A stretch of 56,741 bases of DNA, from positions 1 through 56,741 of the forward strand of contig LSNO01000039.1 in NCBI GenBank assembly GCA_002082305.1, read 5' to 3'. Positions 27,758-37,672 of this stretch are shown piece after piece (the stretch's first letter is position 1; the number at the start of each line of letters is the position of its first letter). A program made the translations under genes and the position numbers. This DNA comes from SAR324 cluster bacterium SAR324-CTD7B. Lineage in GTDB: Bacteria > SAR324 > NAC60-12. The notes beneath the pieces are model-generated. The model was not told the origin of the DNA, made no database searches, and saw only the letters and a list, made by a program, of their open reading frames with translations.

Positions 27758-29862
27758 CCTTCTTTTTCCTTGAGTTTTTCCTGCCGCTCCTTGATTACTT
27801 TTTCCTGCACAAAGGAAGGACATTCTGCATACTTCTCAAATTCCATTGTGTAATTTGCTTTTCCTGCAGACATGGAGCGAAGAGTTGTTGCATAACCAAA
27901 CATTTCCGCTAAAGGCACACCAGAATTAATCACGGTGTCGTCACCTTTTACATCTGAGCCATAAATCACACCTCGCCTGGAACTCAAGTCTCCTATCACT
28001 GAACCTTGATACTCACTTGGAGTTTCCACTTCAACTTTCATGACTGGTTCCAGCAGTACCGGATTTGCCTTTGCAACAGCCTGGCGCATGGCGTAACGTG
28101 CTGCTAATTGGTAAGCTAAATCACTTGAATCAACATCGTGGTATCTTCCCTCATTTAGTGTAACCTTAATATTAACCATTGGGAATGCGGCCAGGGGACC
28201 TTTTTCCATCACATCCTTGAAACCTTTTTCACATGCACCAATGTGTTCTGACGGGATTGAACCACCAAAAATTTTGTTCTCAAATTCAAAACCTTCTTCA
28301 TGATCCAAAGGCAACGGTTCAATTGATCCTGTGACTCCTGCAAATTGTCCGGAACCACCAGTTTGTTTTTTATGCAAATAATCGTAATCCGCTGCTGTCG
28401 TGATTGCTTCTCTATAGTTCACTTGCGGAGCACCAACAATAACATCCACTTCAAATTCCCGACGCATTCTTTCAATGTAAATATCAAGGTGCAGTTCACC
28501 CATTCCCGAGATAATCGTATCTCCGGATTCTTCATCAGAGGAAACGTGAAAAGTAGGATCTTCTCGCATGAAACGCCCAAGCGCTTTACTCAATTTCATG
28601 TGCTGTTCATTATCTTTACCTTTTACTGCAAGAGAAATAACGGCATCCGGAACAAAAATAGATTCACAGGAAACACGGATTCCCTCACCACAAAAAGTAT
28701 CTCCAGAAGCACAATCAACTCCAACCATTGCAATTATATCTCCGGCTTCTGCAACATCAATGTTTTCACGGTCATTGGAGTGCATTCTTACCATACGGCC
28801 AACACGCATCTTGTTGACGGTTCTGGAATTAGTAACCTGGTCACCTTTTGATAGTTTGCCCTGGTAAACCCTGGTATATGTCAACTGTCCAAATTGTTCT
28901 TCTGTTAGCTTAAAAGCCATTGCTACAGTCGGTTTATCCGGGTCGCAACTCAAAAGAACTTCTTCTTGTGTCTTAATGTCAGTTGCTTTAGTTGAAGCAG
29001 CTTCGAGTGGCGATGGGAGGTAGCTGATCACAGCATCAAGAAGTGATTGAACACCTTTATTTTTGAAAGCACTTCCCATATAAACCGGGCATAGCTCCAA
29101 AGACTGTACACCTTTTTTTACTGCAGCATGGATGCTTTCTTCTGCAATTTCTTTTTCTTCCAGTAAATCCTCCATCATTTGATCATCAAACATGGAAACG
29201 GCTTCCAGCATTTCTGCCCGGTAACTTTCGGCATCTGATTTCATCTCATCCGGAATTTCCTCAAACCTCAGATCATCACCATGCTCACCGTCAAAATAAA
29301 TAGCTTTCATTGTGATCAGGTCAACCACTCCTTTGTGATTTTCCTCAAGTCCGATTGGCAGTTGCATGGCTACTGCGTTCAAATCAAGAATGTCTCGAAT
29401 ACCCTTAATACCATTATGGGGATTTGCACCCATTCGATCCAATTTATTAATAAATGCAAGTCGCGGAACCCGATAACGTTTCATCTGACGATCTACTGTG
29501 ATCGACTGAGATTGAATACCGGCCACACCACAAAGGATCATAATCGCTCCATCAAGAACACGTAGTGATCGCTCAACTTCAACTGTAAAATCAACATGTC
29601 CGGGAGTATCAATAATGTTAATTTTTGTATCATTCCATTCCACAGTTGTTGCAGCAGAAGTAATCGTGATACCTTTTTCTTTTTCCAGTTCCATGTAGTC
29701 CATGGTTGCTCCGGCACCTCCTCCACGAACCTCTTCAATTTTGTGAATTTTGCCGGCGTAGAATAAAACACGCTCTGTGAGAGTTGTTTTTCCGCTGTCG
29801 ATATGAGCGGAAATACCGATGTTTCTTGTATTTTCAAGAACTTTTTGAGATGCAGGATTCAT
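27754..29862 (-). CDS. fusA: elongation factor G
   Basis: 702 residues. GTPase motifs [14 protein letters not shown] and NKLDRMG, followed by domains II-V as in EF-G. It starts [25 protein letters not shown]; Ser replaces the usual Ala in the P-loop (IDSGKT). The gene stands alone rather than with rpsLG or tuf, and it may be one of two EF-G copies in the genome. No good Shine-Dalgarno precedes the ATG. Confidence 0.95.
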   Translation of the reverse strand: MNPASQKVLENTRNIGISAHIDSGKTTLTERVLFYAGKIHKIEEVRGGGAGATMDYMELEKEKGITITSAATTVEWNDTKINIIDTPGHVDFTVEVERSLRVLDGAIMILCGVAGIQSQSITVDRQMKRYRVPRLAFINKLDRMGANPHNGIKGIRDILDLNAVAMQLPIGLEENHKGVVDLITMKAIYFDGEHGDDLRFEEIPDEMKSDAESYRAEMLEAVSMFDDQMMEDLLEEKEIAEESIHAAVKKGVQSLELCPVYMGSAFKNKGVQSLLDAVISYLPSPLEAASTKATDIKTQEEVLLSCDPDKPTVAMAFKLTEEQFGQLTYTRVYQGKLSKGDQVTNSRTVNKMRVGRMVRMHSNDRENIDVAEAGDIIAMVGVDCASGDTFCGEGIRVSCESIFVPDAVISLAVKGKDNEQHMKLSKALGRFMREDPTFHVSSDEESGDTIISGMGELHLDIYIERMRREFEVDVIVGAPQVNYREAITTAADYDYLHKKQTGGSGQFAGVTGSIEPLPLDHEEGFEFENKIFGGSIPSEHIGACEKGFKDVMEKGPLAAFPMVNIKVTLNEGRYHDVDSSDLAYQLAARYAMRQAVAKANPVLLEPVMKVEVETPSEYQGSVIGDLSSRRGVIYGSDVKGDDTVINSGVPLAEMFGYATTLRSMSAGKANYTMEFEKYAECPSFVQEKVIKERQEKLKEKEG

Positions 29863-29921
29863 TAGCTAATCTGTTTTTTTATGGGATTTGTATAGAAATA
29901 ATAAAAAAAATATAATCTTAT

Positions 29922-29950
29922 ATAATAAGTCTATAATAAGATTTTATCAA
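29922..29950 (-). promoter_or_regulatory. probable promoter of fusA
   Basis: On the minus strand TTGATA, 17 bases, TATTAT, 60 bases before the fusA start in a very AT-rich leader. Confidence 0.6.
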
Positions 29951-30004
29951 GCACTATTCTTAAACTATATACAAGGAGAATTTATTAGCCTGTCAGCGGA
30001 AGTG

Positions 30005-31063
30005 TTATGTAAAAATGAGTTTTGCTTCACTAAAATTGCTGACGTAACCGATACAAGCAGAGGGAAACACTCCGACATTATGCAGGTCTTTTAGAATTGG
30101 GGTAGTTTCGTCTTCCGGAACTGCGACCAAAAGGCCGCCGCTGGTTTGTGGATCCAGCATTAATTCTTGCAGTATCGGTGCACTTCCTTCAGGAAATTTC
30201 CAGTATTTTTCAACCAAACTGCGATTGGTTTCATTTACACCGGTACTTACACCACGCTCGTACATTTCCCTGGCTTCACTCAAAATAGGGATATCATCAA
30301 GTGTGATGTTCAATGTTAAGTCAGAACCGGGCACCATTTCCATGCAATGACCAGCAAAACCGAATCCAGTGATATCAGTTGCTGCGTGTATCTCGTAGTT
30401 CGCCAATACTTCAGCCGCAGCTTTGTTTAGTTCAATTAAGGAGTCCAGACAATCCTGAAGCGCTTCTTTTGAAACTAAATTTTTTAGATTAGCATTGAAT
30501 AAAACGCCACTGCCAATTGCCTTCGTCAAAATCAACTGATCTCCAGGCTGAGCACCGATATTTCTCCAAATTTTTTCAGGATGCACCAACCCTGTTACAG
30601 TCAGTCCAAATTTTGGTTCATCGTCATCAGTGGTATGTCCTCCTAATAGAACTGCACCTGCTTCTGTGATTTTTTGCAGAGCACCTGCAACAATCCTTTC
30701 CAGCACCTCATCTTCAAGTTTTCCGGAAGGAAAGCCTACAAGATTTAGACAGGACAAAGGTTTGCCGCCCATAGCATAAACATCACTTAGAGAGTTGGCT
30801 GCGGCAATTTGTCCAAATAAATAAGGATCATCAACCGGTGGTGTGATAAAATCAGCTGTGAAAACAAGAGCCTGTTCATCATTCAAAAGATACACTCCTG
30901 CATCATCACTGGTGTCAAAACCAACGAGCACATTAGGGTCATTATTTTGAGGTAAAGAAGCCAGCATTTTTTTCAATCCGACCGGATTGAATTTTGATGC
31001 TCAACCACAGGTTTTTGCCAAACTTGTGAGACTGGGCTTTTGAAAAATTTGTTTCAATTTCAT
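30005..31063 (-). CDS. selD: selenide, water dikinase with selenocysteine (UGA) at the active site
   Basis: Makes selenophosphate from selenide and ATP. Read straight, the open frame begins only at a TTG at 30976. Extending upstream in frame gives ATG at 31063, then MKLKQIFQKPSLTSLAKTCG, a TGA at 31003-31001, then ASKFNPVG and the known core (VGFDTSDDAGVY, GGHTTDDDEPKFGLTVTG). The TGA falls exactly where E. coli SelD has C17, with the essential Lys three residues on (U21-A-S-K24; GCGCK in E. coli, GGUAAK in many selenoprotein SelDs). Total 352 residues, a normal length. A hairpin with GGUC loop follows the TGA. No selA, selB or selC is in the window. Confidence 0.92.
30972..30991 (-). promoter_or_regulatory. 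bacterial SECIS-like hairpin in selD
   Basis: In the selD mRNA, 10 bases after UGA, TTCAATCC pairs perfectly with GGATTGAA around a GGTC loop. The loop lies at +18 to +21, within the window used by SelB in bacteria, and contains the loop guanines needed for SelB binding. Confidence 0.82.
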
Positions 31064-31198
31064 AGAATTTATTTTGCTGTACATGCATTGCTTGCAGAGA
31101 AGCAGGCCTGATCAAGAGTTTTTACTCTGCATTCAAGATGCTCCATCTGCAAAATCCAGAAATTTAAGGATTTCAGTAAATCCGTAAATAAACAAGAC

Positions 31199-31615
31199 TT
31201 ATACATCAAAACAGGCTCTGATGGAATCCGGAATGACCTGAGCCTGTAGGCGTTTTGGGTTTGAAGGATGTGGTTTGGCCCACACCCTTACTTCTGTACC
31301 CTTTACGCAAAGTTGTCCGTTGTTATGAATTTCGTGGGATGCAATCATTGTTTTTGCCCGCCACTCACTGATCCAACTGGTAACTTCAATCACATCGCCA
31401 TATTTAGAAGGACAAATAAATTCAGCATGAGCATCTACGATCGGTAGGCCGACAACGCCATATTGTTTCATTAAATCCCCCATATTCGCACCGGCTTTGT
31501 CAAACAAAAGATGGGCACTCTGATCAAACCAAATGAAATAATTTGGATAAAACACAATTTTTGCGGGATCACAATGTCCCCAGCTAATTTGAATTGTGAG
31601 TGTATATTTTAGCAT
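31199..31615 (-). CDS. 4-hydroxybenzoyl-CoA-type hot-dog thioesterase
   Basis: 138 residues. Hot-dog fold thioesterase with the motif GHCDPAKIVFYPNYFIWFD (catalytic Asp in CDPA) near the N-terminus. It likely hydrolyses an acyl- or aryl-CoA. It is 135 bases upstream of selD, same strand, and unrelated in role as far as can be seen. Confidence 0.87.
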   Translation of the reverse strand: MLKYTLTIQISWGHCDPAKIVFYPNYFIWFDQSAHLLFDKAGANMGDLMKQYGVVGLPIVDAHAEFICPSKYGDVIEVTSWISEWRAKTMIASHEIHNNGQLCVKGTEVRVWAKPHPSNPKRLQAQVIPDSIRACFDV

Positions 31616-31881
31616 GAATTTCCGCTCATTATTAGATTATCTTTCGGATGACTCAGCACCTGTGAATCAGCAGACTTAGCAGGGAGAATTAGTAAATTTC
31701 TTTGCCTTCAAAAAAGTGCGATTGTCAACTGTTGAAATACTAAAGCATAAGCAGAAAAGGGAAAGAATGCAACGATCTATATTGACAAACATTCATCACA
31801 GAAGCAGAATGATTGAACCAGTTCCCGGAAATACAGGGAGAGAGAATCAAATATAATTATTACTAATTTAAAGGGTGAGAA

Positions 31882-32567
31882 ATGGGAACCGTTTTCAAGG
31901 TGCAGGAAGCCCCGACTGTGAATGTTACAGGCACGGGAGATAGTTTTCCGGTCCATCGAATTTATTGTGTGGGTCAAAATTATGCGAATCACGTTCGGGA
32001 GATGGGAGCAAATCCGGAACGAGAAGCGCCTTTTTTCTTCAGCAAACCTGCAGATGCAGTTTGTCCGGAAGGTACTCAATTGCCGTATCCTATGGCAACT
32101 GCTAATTTGCACCATGAAGTAGAACTGATCGTGGCTGTTGGGAAAAATGGTACAAACATTCCAGCATCAGAGGCACTGGATTATGTCTTTGCTTATTCAG
32201 TAGGACTGGATTTGACACGTCGTGACCTGCAGAAGTAAGCAAAGAAGAAAGGCAGGCCTGGGCTACAGCCAAAGGTTTTGACCGATCTGCTCCTTGTTCT
32301 GATTTGCATAAGGTGGAGGAAGTTGGTCACATAGAGCGAGGTAAAATTACTCTATCTGTAAACGGAGAGATACGTCAGCAGGGAGATATTTCGGATATGA
32401 TTTGGTCTGTTGCAGAAGTTATTTCAAGCCTTTCAAGTTTTTTTGAACTGTGTCCAGGAGACTTAATTTTTACCGGCACACCCGCCGGAGTTGGCCCCCT
32501 GGAATGTGGTGATATACTGGAAGGTGAGGTGGAAAATTTGGCAAAATTGAACATTACAATCGTGTGA
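31882..32567 (+). pseudogene. fumarylacetoacetate hydrolase family protein, disrupted
   Basis: The N-terminal part ([27 protein letters not shown]) and C-terminal part (TLSVNGEIRQQGDISDMI, LIFTGTPAGVGPLECGD) together make one complete FAH-family protein like E. coli YcgM. Two lesions lie between. A TAA at 32236-32238 stands where family members have a sense codon (RRDLQK*AKKKGRP). A one-base loss near 32257 (CCTGG for CCNTGG) shifts into WATAKGFDRSAP. Metal ligands of the fold are split over both pieces. A single frameshift nearer the TAA would also restore the frame, but it would give a poorer match. Confidence 0.8.
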
Positions 32568-32709
32568 AAAGAAAATTGATTGAATTTTTACTAAAGTTTC
32601 ATGAAAATTTGCCGAGATTAATAGTAGTTCATTTGCTCAGGAATTTTATGTAATAGCATTACTGATTTGTATGCCTTTTGAGCAACACTTTTTTCAACAT
32701 AGTACAAAG

Positions 32710-33150
32710 ATGAAAATGATCAATATTTCACAAAAAACATCTTGGTTAGTTATTTTCTCTGGAATTATATTTTTTGGTTCCGGATGCTCAAAATTGGTCG
32801 GTTTTACCAAAGAAAATACTACTCCTACTTCTTGTGCTGACCGTGCAATTGAACGGGCCTTTAACCTGCACGAGGGTGCCAAGACCGGTTTGGCTTTGTA
32901 TTTTGAGGAACGAAGTGACAATCAACTTTATCTGGCTTTCTATGCAGCAACAGATTCAGTTTATGAATCCAGGAGGGTGAAAAAGTGCTGGGATAGAAGG
33001 GTTTCTCATTACAATGCAATGCAGAATTTATGGGAAATGAACACGGCATTAGCCAGGGTGATTCGACGCAATATGCCGGATGACGACCGTGGTGAACTGA
33101 TCTCAGTTTTCCGCGAACAATACGATTGGGTGATGCCTAATTTTCGCTGA
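32710..33150 (+). CDS. hypothetical lipoprotein
   Basis: 146 residues from the ATG at 32710; an ATG at 32671 would add 13 polar residues in front of the signal peptide. Lipobox GSGC, then a helical mature domain with two conserved-looking Cys (TSCADRA, KKCWDRR) that could pair. I do not recognise the family. It sits alone ahead of greA. Confidence 0.65.
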   Translation: MKMINISQKTSWLVIFSGIIFFGSGCSKLVGFTKENTTPTSCADRAIERAFNLHEGAKTGLALYFEERSDNQLYLAFYAATDSVYESRRVKKCWDRRVSHYNAMQNLWEMNTALARVIRRNMPDDDRGELISVFREQYDWVMPNFR

Positions 33151-33265
33151 ATTTCCTAACTTGCCTTTTTGCTTTCATCAGTCTACCTTATATCTTCTGT
33201 TATTCCCCATCGACTCCGGTCACTTATTTTTTCAGTAATTTTAAATTCTTAAAAAGATATTTCAA

Positions 33266-33745
33266 ATGAGCGAATCTTACCCTATGACCATTCAGGGTTA
33301 CGAAAAATTAAAAAACGAACTCAAAGAATTGACCAGTATAGATCGGCCCGCTGTGGTGAATGCTATTTCTACTGCAAGAGAACACGGCGATCTAAAGGAA
33401 AATGCTGAATACCATGCTGCCAAAGAACAACAGGGCTTTATTGAAGGAAGAATTCAGGAATTGAATGCAAAGCTGGCTCTCGCATATGTGATTGATATTG
33501 CTAAACTTTCTGGTGAAAAGATAGTGTTTGGAGCAACTGTTACTTTTGTGGACGTTGATACAGACAAAGAAAAAATCTATCAGCTGGTAGGTGATGACGA
33601 ATCAGATCTTGAACAAAATAAACTTTCTATTTCCTCACCTATTGCCCGTGCTTTGATCGGAAAGTCTGTTGGTGATACTCTCACCATTCCAATACCCAAA
33701 GGGAAAATTGAGGTCGAAATATTGGAAATCGAATTTATTGTTTGA
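33266..33745 (+). CDS. greA: transcription elongation factor GreA
   Basis: 159 residues, standard length. N-terminal coiled coil with the acidic tip seen in [16 protein letters not shown]-terminal FKBP-like domain ([22 protein letters not shown]). It rescues backtracked RNA polymerase by stimulating transcript cleavage. Two bases separate it from convergent gluQ. Confidence 0.95.
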   Translation: MSESYPMTIQGYEKLKNELKELTSIDRPAVVNAISTAREHGDLKENAEYHAAKEQQGFIEGRIQELNAKLALAYVIDIAKLSGEKIVFGATVTFVDVDTDKEKIYQLVGDDESDLEQNKLSISSPIARALIGKSVGDTLTIPIPKGKIEVEILEIEFIV

Positions 33746-33747
33746 TT

Positions 33748-34680
33748 TCAATTTTTGTGGTCCAATATTGAATTCGGCCCGTCTTTCAGAATCATAATAC
33801 TCCGGAACACTTCTTTCAAATCTTCAAGTGTCTGAATTTCTTCAAACGGAAGATTTAGCGACTTTGCGGTTTCCTGATAAATCCAAGTTGGATTCCGGTG
33901 TTTTTCCCGTAACATTTGTATAGAATGAGCTCCTTTTGATTTTGATAGTTTGTCTCCGGCATCATCTGTTTGTAACACATGGTGTACAAAGCGCGTTTCA
34001 GGAAAGATAGAATCGTTTAAGCATTTCGCAAGATAAAGTTGTGCACCAGTTGAAGACCTCAAATCATATCCTCTGACTACAAGATTTACTCCAAGTTCCA
34101 GATCATCCATGATGGACGCAAGCTGATAAGCTGGAAGTCCATCTCTCCGTTTTATTACAAAATCAGCCATTTCCCTGGAAACGTCGATTTTCTCTATTTT
34201 GTTTGTAAATGTTTTTAAACAGACAAGAGTTTGCACAGGAACAAGGATCCGCCAAGTCTGATTACCTTTCAGTAAATTGAGTTTTTTGTTACGGCAAGTT
34301 CCCGGATAGTTTCCGTTTGAAGATATTTGTCTGATTTCTGAACGGGAGCATTCACAGGCAAACAGGTGTCCGGATTTGCGAAGAAGTTCAAGTGATTCAT
34401 GGTAAAGCTCCAAGCGTAATCGTTGTGAGAATTTTGAGAATAACTCGTCAGGTCCTGAAGGTCCGGAATCGTATTTGATGCCGAGCCATTCCAACTGCAC
34501 AAAAATATCTTCAACAGAAGACTGCATTACTCGTGGTTCGTCGAGGTCATCTATTCGTAGATGAAGATGCCCATCCATAAAATCTACAAGCAAACATGTC
34601 AGCAAAAAATTAAAAGCATTGCCAAGATGAAGATAGCCGCTAGGAGTCGGGGCTAATCGAGAGATGACAGGTGAGTTCAT
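33748..34680 (-). CDS. gluQ: glutamyl-Q tRNA(Asp) synthetase
   Basis: 310 residues from the ATG at 34680, preferred because LAPTPSGYLHLGNA begins nine codons later; a TTG 24 codons earlier is unlikely. A truncated GluRS-like enzyme that glutamylates queuosine in tRNA(Asp). HIGH-type HLGN, KLSKS, and the Zn site C-x-C (FACECSRSEI) with YPGTCR distinguish it from GluRS. No anticodon-binding domain. Confidence 0.93.
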   Translation of the reverse strand: MNSPVISRLAPTPSGYLHLGNAFNFLLTCLLVDFMDGHLHLRIDDLDEPRVMQSSVEDIFVQLEWLGIKYDSGPSGPDELFSKFSQRLRLELYHESLELLRKSGHLFACECSRSEIRQISSNGNYPGTCRNKKLNLLKGNQTWRILVPVQTLVCLKTFTNKIEKIDVSREMADFVIKRRDGLPAYQLASIMDDLELGVNLVVRGYDLRSSTGAQLYLAKCLNDSIFPETRFVHHVLQTDDAGDKLSKSKGAHSIQMLREKHRNPTWIYQETAKSLNLPFEEIQTLEDLKEVFRSIMILKDGPNSILDHKN

Positions 34681-35136
34681 TAATGTTTTTTGTAGCGTTA
34701 GCAAATAATTTACTGGAATTTTTACACTACTCTGCTTGTTTTTAGAGTACAAGTAATTATCATGGACTAACCACTATTCTACCTAAATCAATGTAAATGT
34801 TCGGGATTTGAATACCAAACAGGTCTTGCCACGCTGAAATTCAGTGAACAGATTTAGTGCTGGTTATTTCTGAAGAACAGCATTCGAAAAGAGGCCTGGG
34901 AAGCAGGAAGTTGAGGAGTTTCAGAATTGTACATTGATGAAGTTTTTGCATATTAAGCTCGATTTGTTTTGGTGCCTGTACTAAGATAACACATCAGGAA
35001 TAAGCATATGTGGAAAATGAATCAAACCGATTATTTCAGTCTATCTGCAAAAGTTTTTCTGTAAATGCAGAGCATTTTATGTTTGTTTTAAACAACACAA
35101 AGTTCAGGTTTAAATAATAATCAACGAAAGATTTAA
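34681..35136 (+). other. gene-free stretch before efp
   Basis: 456 bases of AT-rich leader with no credible gene. A short CTGCAAAA...TGCAG inverted pair near 35047-35070 and several AT-rich -10-like boxes are present, but none stands out. It likely holds the promoters of gluQ (left) and efp (right). Confidence 0.5.
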
Positions 35137-35697
35137 ATGTACGAAACATCAGATATCAGGAAAGGTCTCCGAGTTGAACTGGATGGTGGTCCATTTGTGG
35201 TGGTGGACTTTCAGTTTGTAAAACCTGGAAAAGGGACTGCATTTACACGGACAAAAATCCGAAACATGATTAACGGTGCCGTGATAGACCGTACATTTAA
35301 GTCAGGTGAAAAACTAAAACCGGCTGATACAGAAGACCGTGAAATGCAGTTCTTATATAGAGATGGAGAATTTCATTTCATGGATAACAGTAACTACGAA
35401 CAAGTAAGTTTGGAAAGCAGCGTTGTCGGTGATGCTTCGAATTATTTGACAGAAAACATGATGATTGAAGTGAGTTTTTACAAGGGGCGTTCTATTGGCT
35501 TAACTTTGCCGAATTTTGTAGTTTTGGAAGTTACAGAAACTGCACCCGGTGAAAAAGGAAACACAGTCACAGGTGCCTCAAAACCAGCTATGGTTTCCAC
35601 CGGATACACAGTTAATGTACCATTATTTGTTAATGAAGGTGATCAGCTTAGAATTGACACTCGAACAGGTGAATATGTTGAAAGAGTCAAAGCCTAG
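35137..35697 (+). CDS. efp: elongation factor P
   Basis: 186 residues. It relieves ribosome stalling at polyproline. KOW-like N-terminal domain with the modified-residue loop VKPGKGTAFTRTK (Lys32, the site lysylated in EpmA systems), then two OB domains ending LRIDTRTGEYVERVKA. epmA follows 69 bases later, which supports Lys32 as the modification site. Confidence 0.96.
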   Translation: MYETSDIRKGLRVELDGGPFVVVDFQFVKPGKGTAFTRTKIRNMINGAVIDRTFKSGEKLKPADTEDREMQFLYRDGEFHFMDNSNYEQVSLESSVVGDASNYLTENMMIEVSFYKGRSIGLTLPNFVVLEVTETAPGEKGNTVTGASKPAMVSTGYTVNVPLFVNEGDQLRIDTRTGEYVERVKA

Positions 35698-35766
35698 AAC
35701 AACTTCAAATTCGCTCTCAATACTCCAGCCAGAACTCAAATAAAGTTTTTCTTTAGGTATCCGATC

Positions 35767-37062
35767 ATGTCCGGATCTTCAAAAATATTCGGCAATTCGC
35801 TGTTATCCGGGAACTATAATGGCCGAGTCATAGAAGTCTCTTTCGAGACTGAACAATCTCAAGGATCATCTCCCGAGTATTTTTACAGTATCCTGGTTTT
35901 AGTTGAAGATCAGTTGTTGCCTTTGTCGTTTCGAGAGAAAGAAAAAATTAAAAATGGTGCATTAATTTCTTTTGGAGTGACTGAAGAAAGTGAGATCGAA
36001 ATAGTAAAAATAAAAAATCATGCTTTTAATTTTGATGCAGAGAGTGACTTGCTACGCTGGAGACGTCCGGCAAATAATCCTTCAAGAATGGAGTTGCTCC
36101 GGACTCGTCAGCGAATCTTACGCGGTATCAGGGAGTGGTTTGAAGAACAAAATTTTCTAGAAACAGAGACTCCTATTCTGGTTCGTGCACCAAGTCCGGA
36201 AGCACAATTTTTCCCCGAAAAAACCAGCTCCGGTTATTTAATTACCTCTCCGGAATTTCAGATGAAACGTTTGTTGTCAGGTGGTTTTAAGAGAATATTC
36301 CAATTTGCGCGTTGTTTTCGCAAAAACGAATCCGGACCTTTGCATAATCCCGAATTTACAATGCTCGAGTGGTATCGTACAAACGAACCACTGGCAAAGC
36401 TGATGTCGGATATTGAGCAAATGGTTAAGCATCTTACTGAAACGGTTTCAGCACAAAGCTTTCCTGAACAAGTTCCATTACCACCATGGCCTCGTGTAAC
36501 AGTGAGTGAATTATTTAAAAAACATTTGGACATTATTTTGGATGGTTCTGAAAATGCTGATCGCTTAAGAGAAAAAGCAAAACTTGCAGGATTTTATGAA
36601 TCAAAAGCTGAGTTTAATCCTGCATCAAAACTCACAGAATCTCTTGATTATGAGCAAATGTTTTTCAAACTTTGGAATCATTTTGAAGCAGATTTAGGAA
36701 TAGTATCTCCAATTTTTGTATATAGTTGGCCACTTCCACTGGCCAGTCTTGCCCGTCATTGTCCTGAGCACCCAGGATTTGCCGATCGAGTTGAACTATA
36801 TGCCGACGGTATGGAATTGGCCAATGGATTTGGAGAATTGACTGATGCATCCGAACAACGTAGGCGATTTGAACAAGACTTGGAAAACAGGAAAGCAGAG
36901 GGCCGTTCTGGAGTACCACTTGATGAAAATTTACTAAAAAGCCTTGAGCAGGGATTGCCCGAGAGTTCAGGAATGGCCTTGGGAGTTGACCGTTTGATTA
37001 TGTGGCTTTGCGGTGTACAAAATATTCGAGATGTGATCTGTTTTTCTGAGGATGAAATTTAA
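35767..37062 (+). CDS. epmA: EF-P--lysine ligase EpmA with N-terminal extension
   Basis: 431 residues. The class II LysRS-like catalytic core (about 110-431) includes RQRILRGIREWFEEQNFLE, FARCFRKNESG...NPEFTMLEWY (motif 2) and GMALGVDRLIMWLCG (motif 3). It attaches beta-lysine to EF-P. E. coli EpmA is about 325 residues with no front domain. Here an extra ~100 residues with several predicted strands (YNGRVIEVSFE, YFYSILVLVEDQLLPLSFRE) could be an OB-like module. Adjacency to efp separates it from LysRS. epmB is not in the window. Confidence 0.88.
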   Translation: MSGSSKIFGNSLLSGNYNGRVIEVSFETEQSQGSSPEYFYSILVLVEDQLLPLSFREKEKIKNGALISFGVTEESEIEIVKIKNHAFNFDAESDLLRWRRPANNPSRMELLRTRQRILRGIREWFEEQNFLETETPILVRAPSPEAQFFPEKTSSGYLITSPEFQMKRLLSGGFKRIFQFARCFRKNESGPLHNPEFTMLEWYRTNEPLAKLMSDIEQMVKHLTETVSAQSFPEQVPLPPWPRVTVSELFKKHLDIILDGSENADRLREKAKLAGFYESKAEFNPASKLTESLDYEQMFFKLWNHFEADLGIVSPIFVYSWPLPLASLARHCPEHPGFADRVELYADGMELANGFGELTDASEQRRRFEQDLENRKAEGRSGVPLDENLLKSLEQGLPESSGMALGVDRLIMWLCGVQNIRDVICFSEDEI

Positions 37063-37118
37063 GCAGGATTTCGGTTGTACTAATCTGAAATTAATAATCC
37101 ATAATCATAGATAACATA

Positions 37119-37430
37119 ATGGAACGTTCAATCATTCACATTATTCTTCATTTTTTGGTACCGTTCATAGTAGCTAAAACTGCTTGGAGAGAACTATGGC
37201 TACGGCCGTTTATTATAATGGCACTGACTTTCGCAGTAGATTTTGATCACCTTCTAGCTGAACCTGTTTTTGATCCAAACCGTTGCAGTCTAGGTTTTCA
37301 TCCTCTCCATAGTTGGCCTGCCATTGGAATTTATCTTGTGTCACTTTTTTCTCCTCGTTTACGAATTATTGCTATTGGATTGCTCATACACTTGGTATTA
37401 GATGGTACAGACTGCTTTTGGACAGACTGA
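37119..37430 (+). CDS. DUF6122-type small membrane protein
   Basis: 103 residues, three predicted helices. VDFDHLLA, HPLHSW and HLVLDGTDC give a His/Asp pattern like the YdjM/metal-dependent membrane hydrolase group. Role unknown. It is the last gene before the CIRCE promoter region. Confidence 0.72.
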   Translation: MERSIIHIILHFLVPFIVAKTAWRELWLRPFIIMALTFAVDFDHLLAEPVFDPNRCSLGFHPLHSWPAIGIYLVSLFSPRLRIIAIGLLIHLVLDGTDCFWTD

Positions 37431-37506
37431 CTTATCCTGTGATTTCTGCATCAAATAACACCTTAGAAGAAAAAAAGTAAAAAAATGCATTTTTTAAAGA
37501 AAAAGC

Positions 37507-37535
37507 TTGACAAACTACTAGCACTCTTGTAAAGT
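37507..37535 (+). promoter_or_regulatory. sigma-70 promoter overlapped by CIRCE
   Basis: TTGACA, 17 bases, TAAAGT. The -10 box lies inside the 9-base spacer of the CIRCE operator, so HrcA binding would block polymerase. Confidence 0.8.
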
Positions 37536-37544
37536 GAGTGCTAA
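37518..37544 (+). promoter_or_regulatory. CIRCE operator (HrcA site)
   Basis: CTAGCACTC - 9 bases - GAGTGCTAA, one mismatch from the consensus TTAGCACTC-N9-GAGTGCTAA. It implies heat-shock control by HrcA. The only gene downstream before a strand change is the 70-residue unknown at 37673; no groES or groEL is present. Confidence 0.92.
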
Positions 37545-37672
37545 CAAAATGTAAATCGTTACTTCAAATGGTTCAGCAAGGTGCGAAAAGGGTCAAAAGT
37601 TGACGTAAAATTATAGTAATAAACGGACCTGCTGAGTTAATATAGGATAAAACTTTAATTATTGAGGAAAAA

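Noticed and set aside
28345-28851. Plus-strand open frame of 168 codons across fusA
   Set aside because: It is antisense to the conserved EF-G coding frame, has no family likeness and no ribosome site. It is a shadow of codon bias.
30005-30976. selD starting at the TTG at 30976 as a Cys/Sec-less SelD
   Set aside because: That start removes the catalytic loop; the upstream frame with TGA, active-site residues and hairpin explains the missing part.
32236-32238. Stop codon in the FAH gene as a recoded Sec or readthrough site
   Set aside because: The stop is TAA, not TGA, and a frameshift follows at about 32257, so recoding cannot restore the protein.
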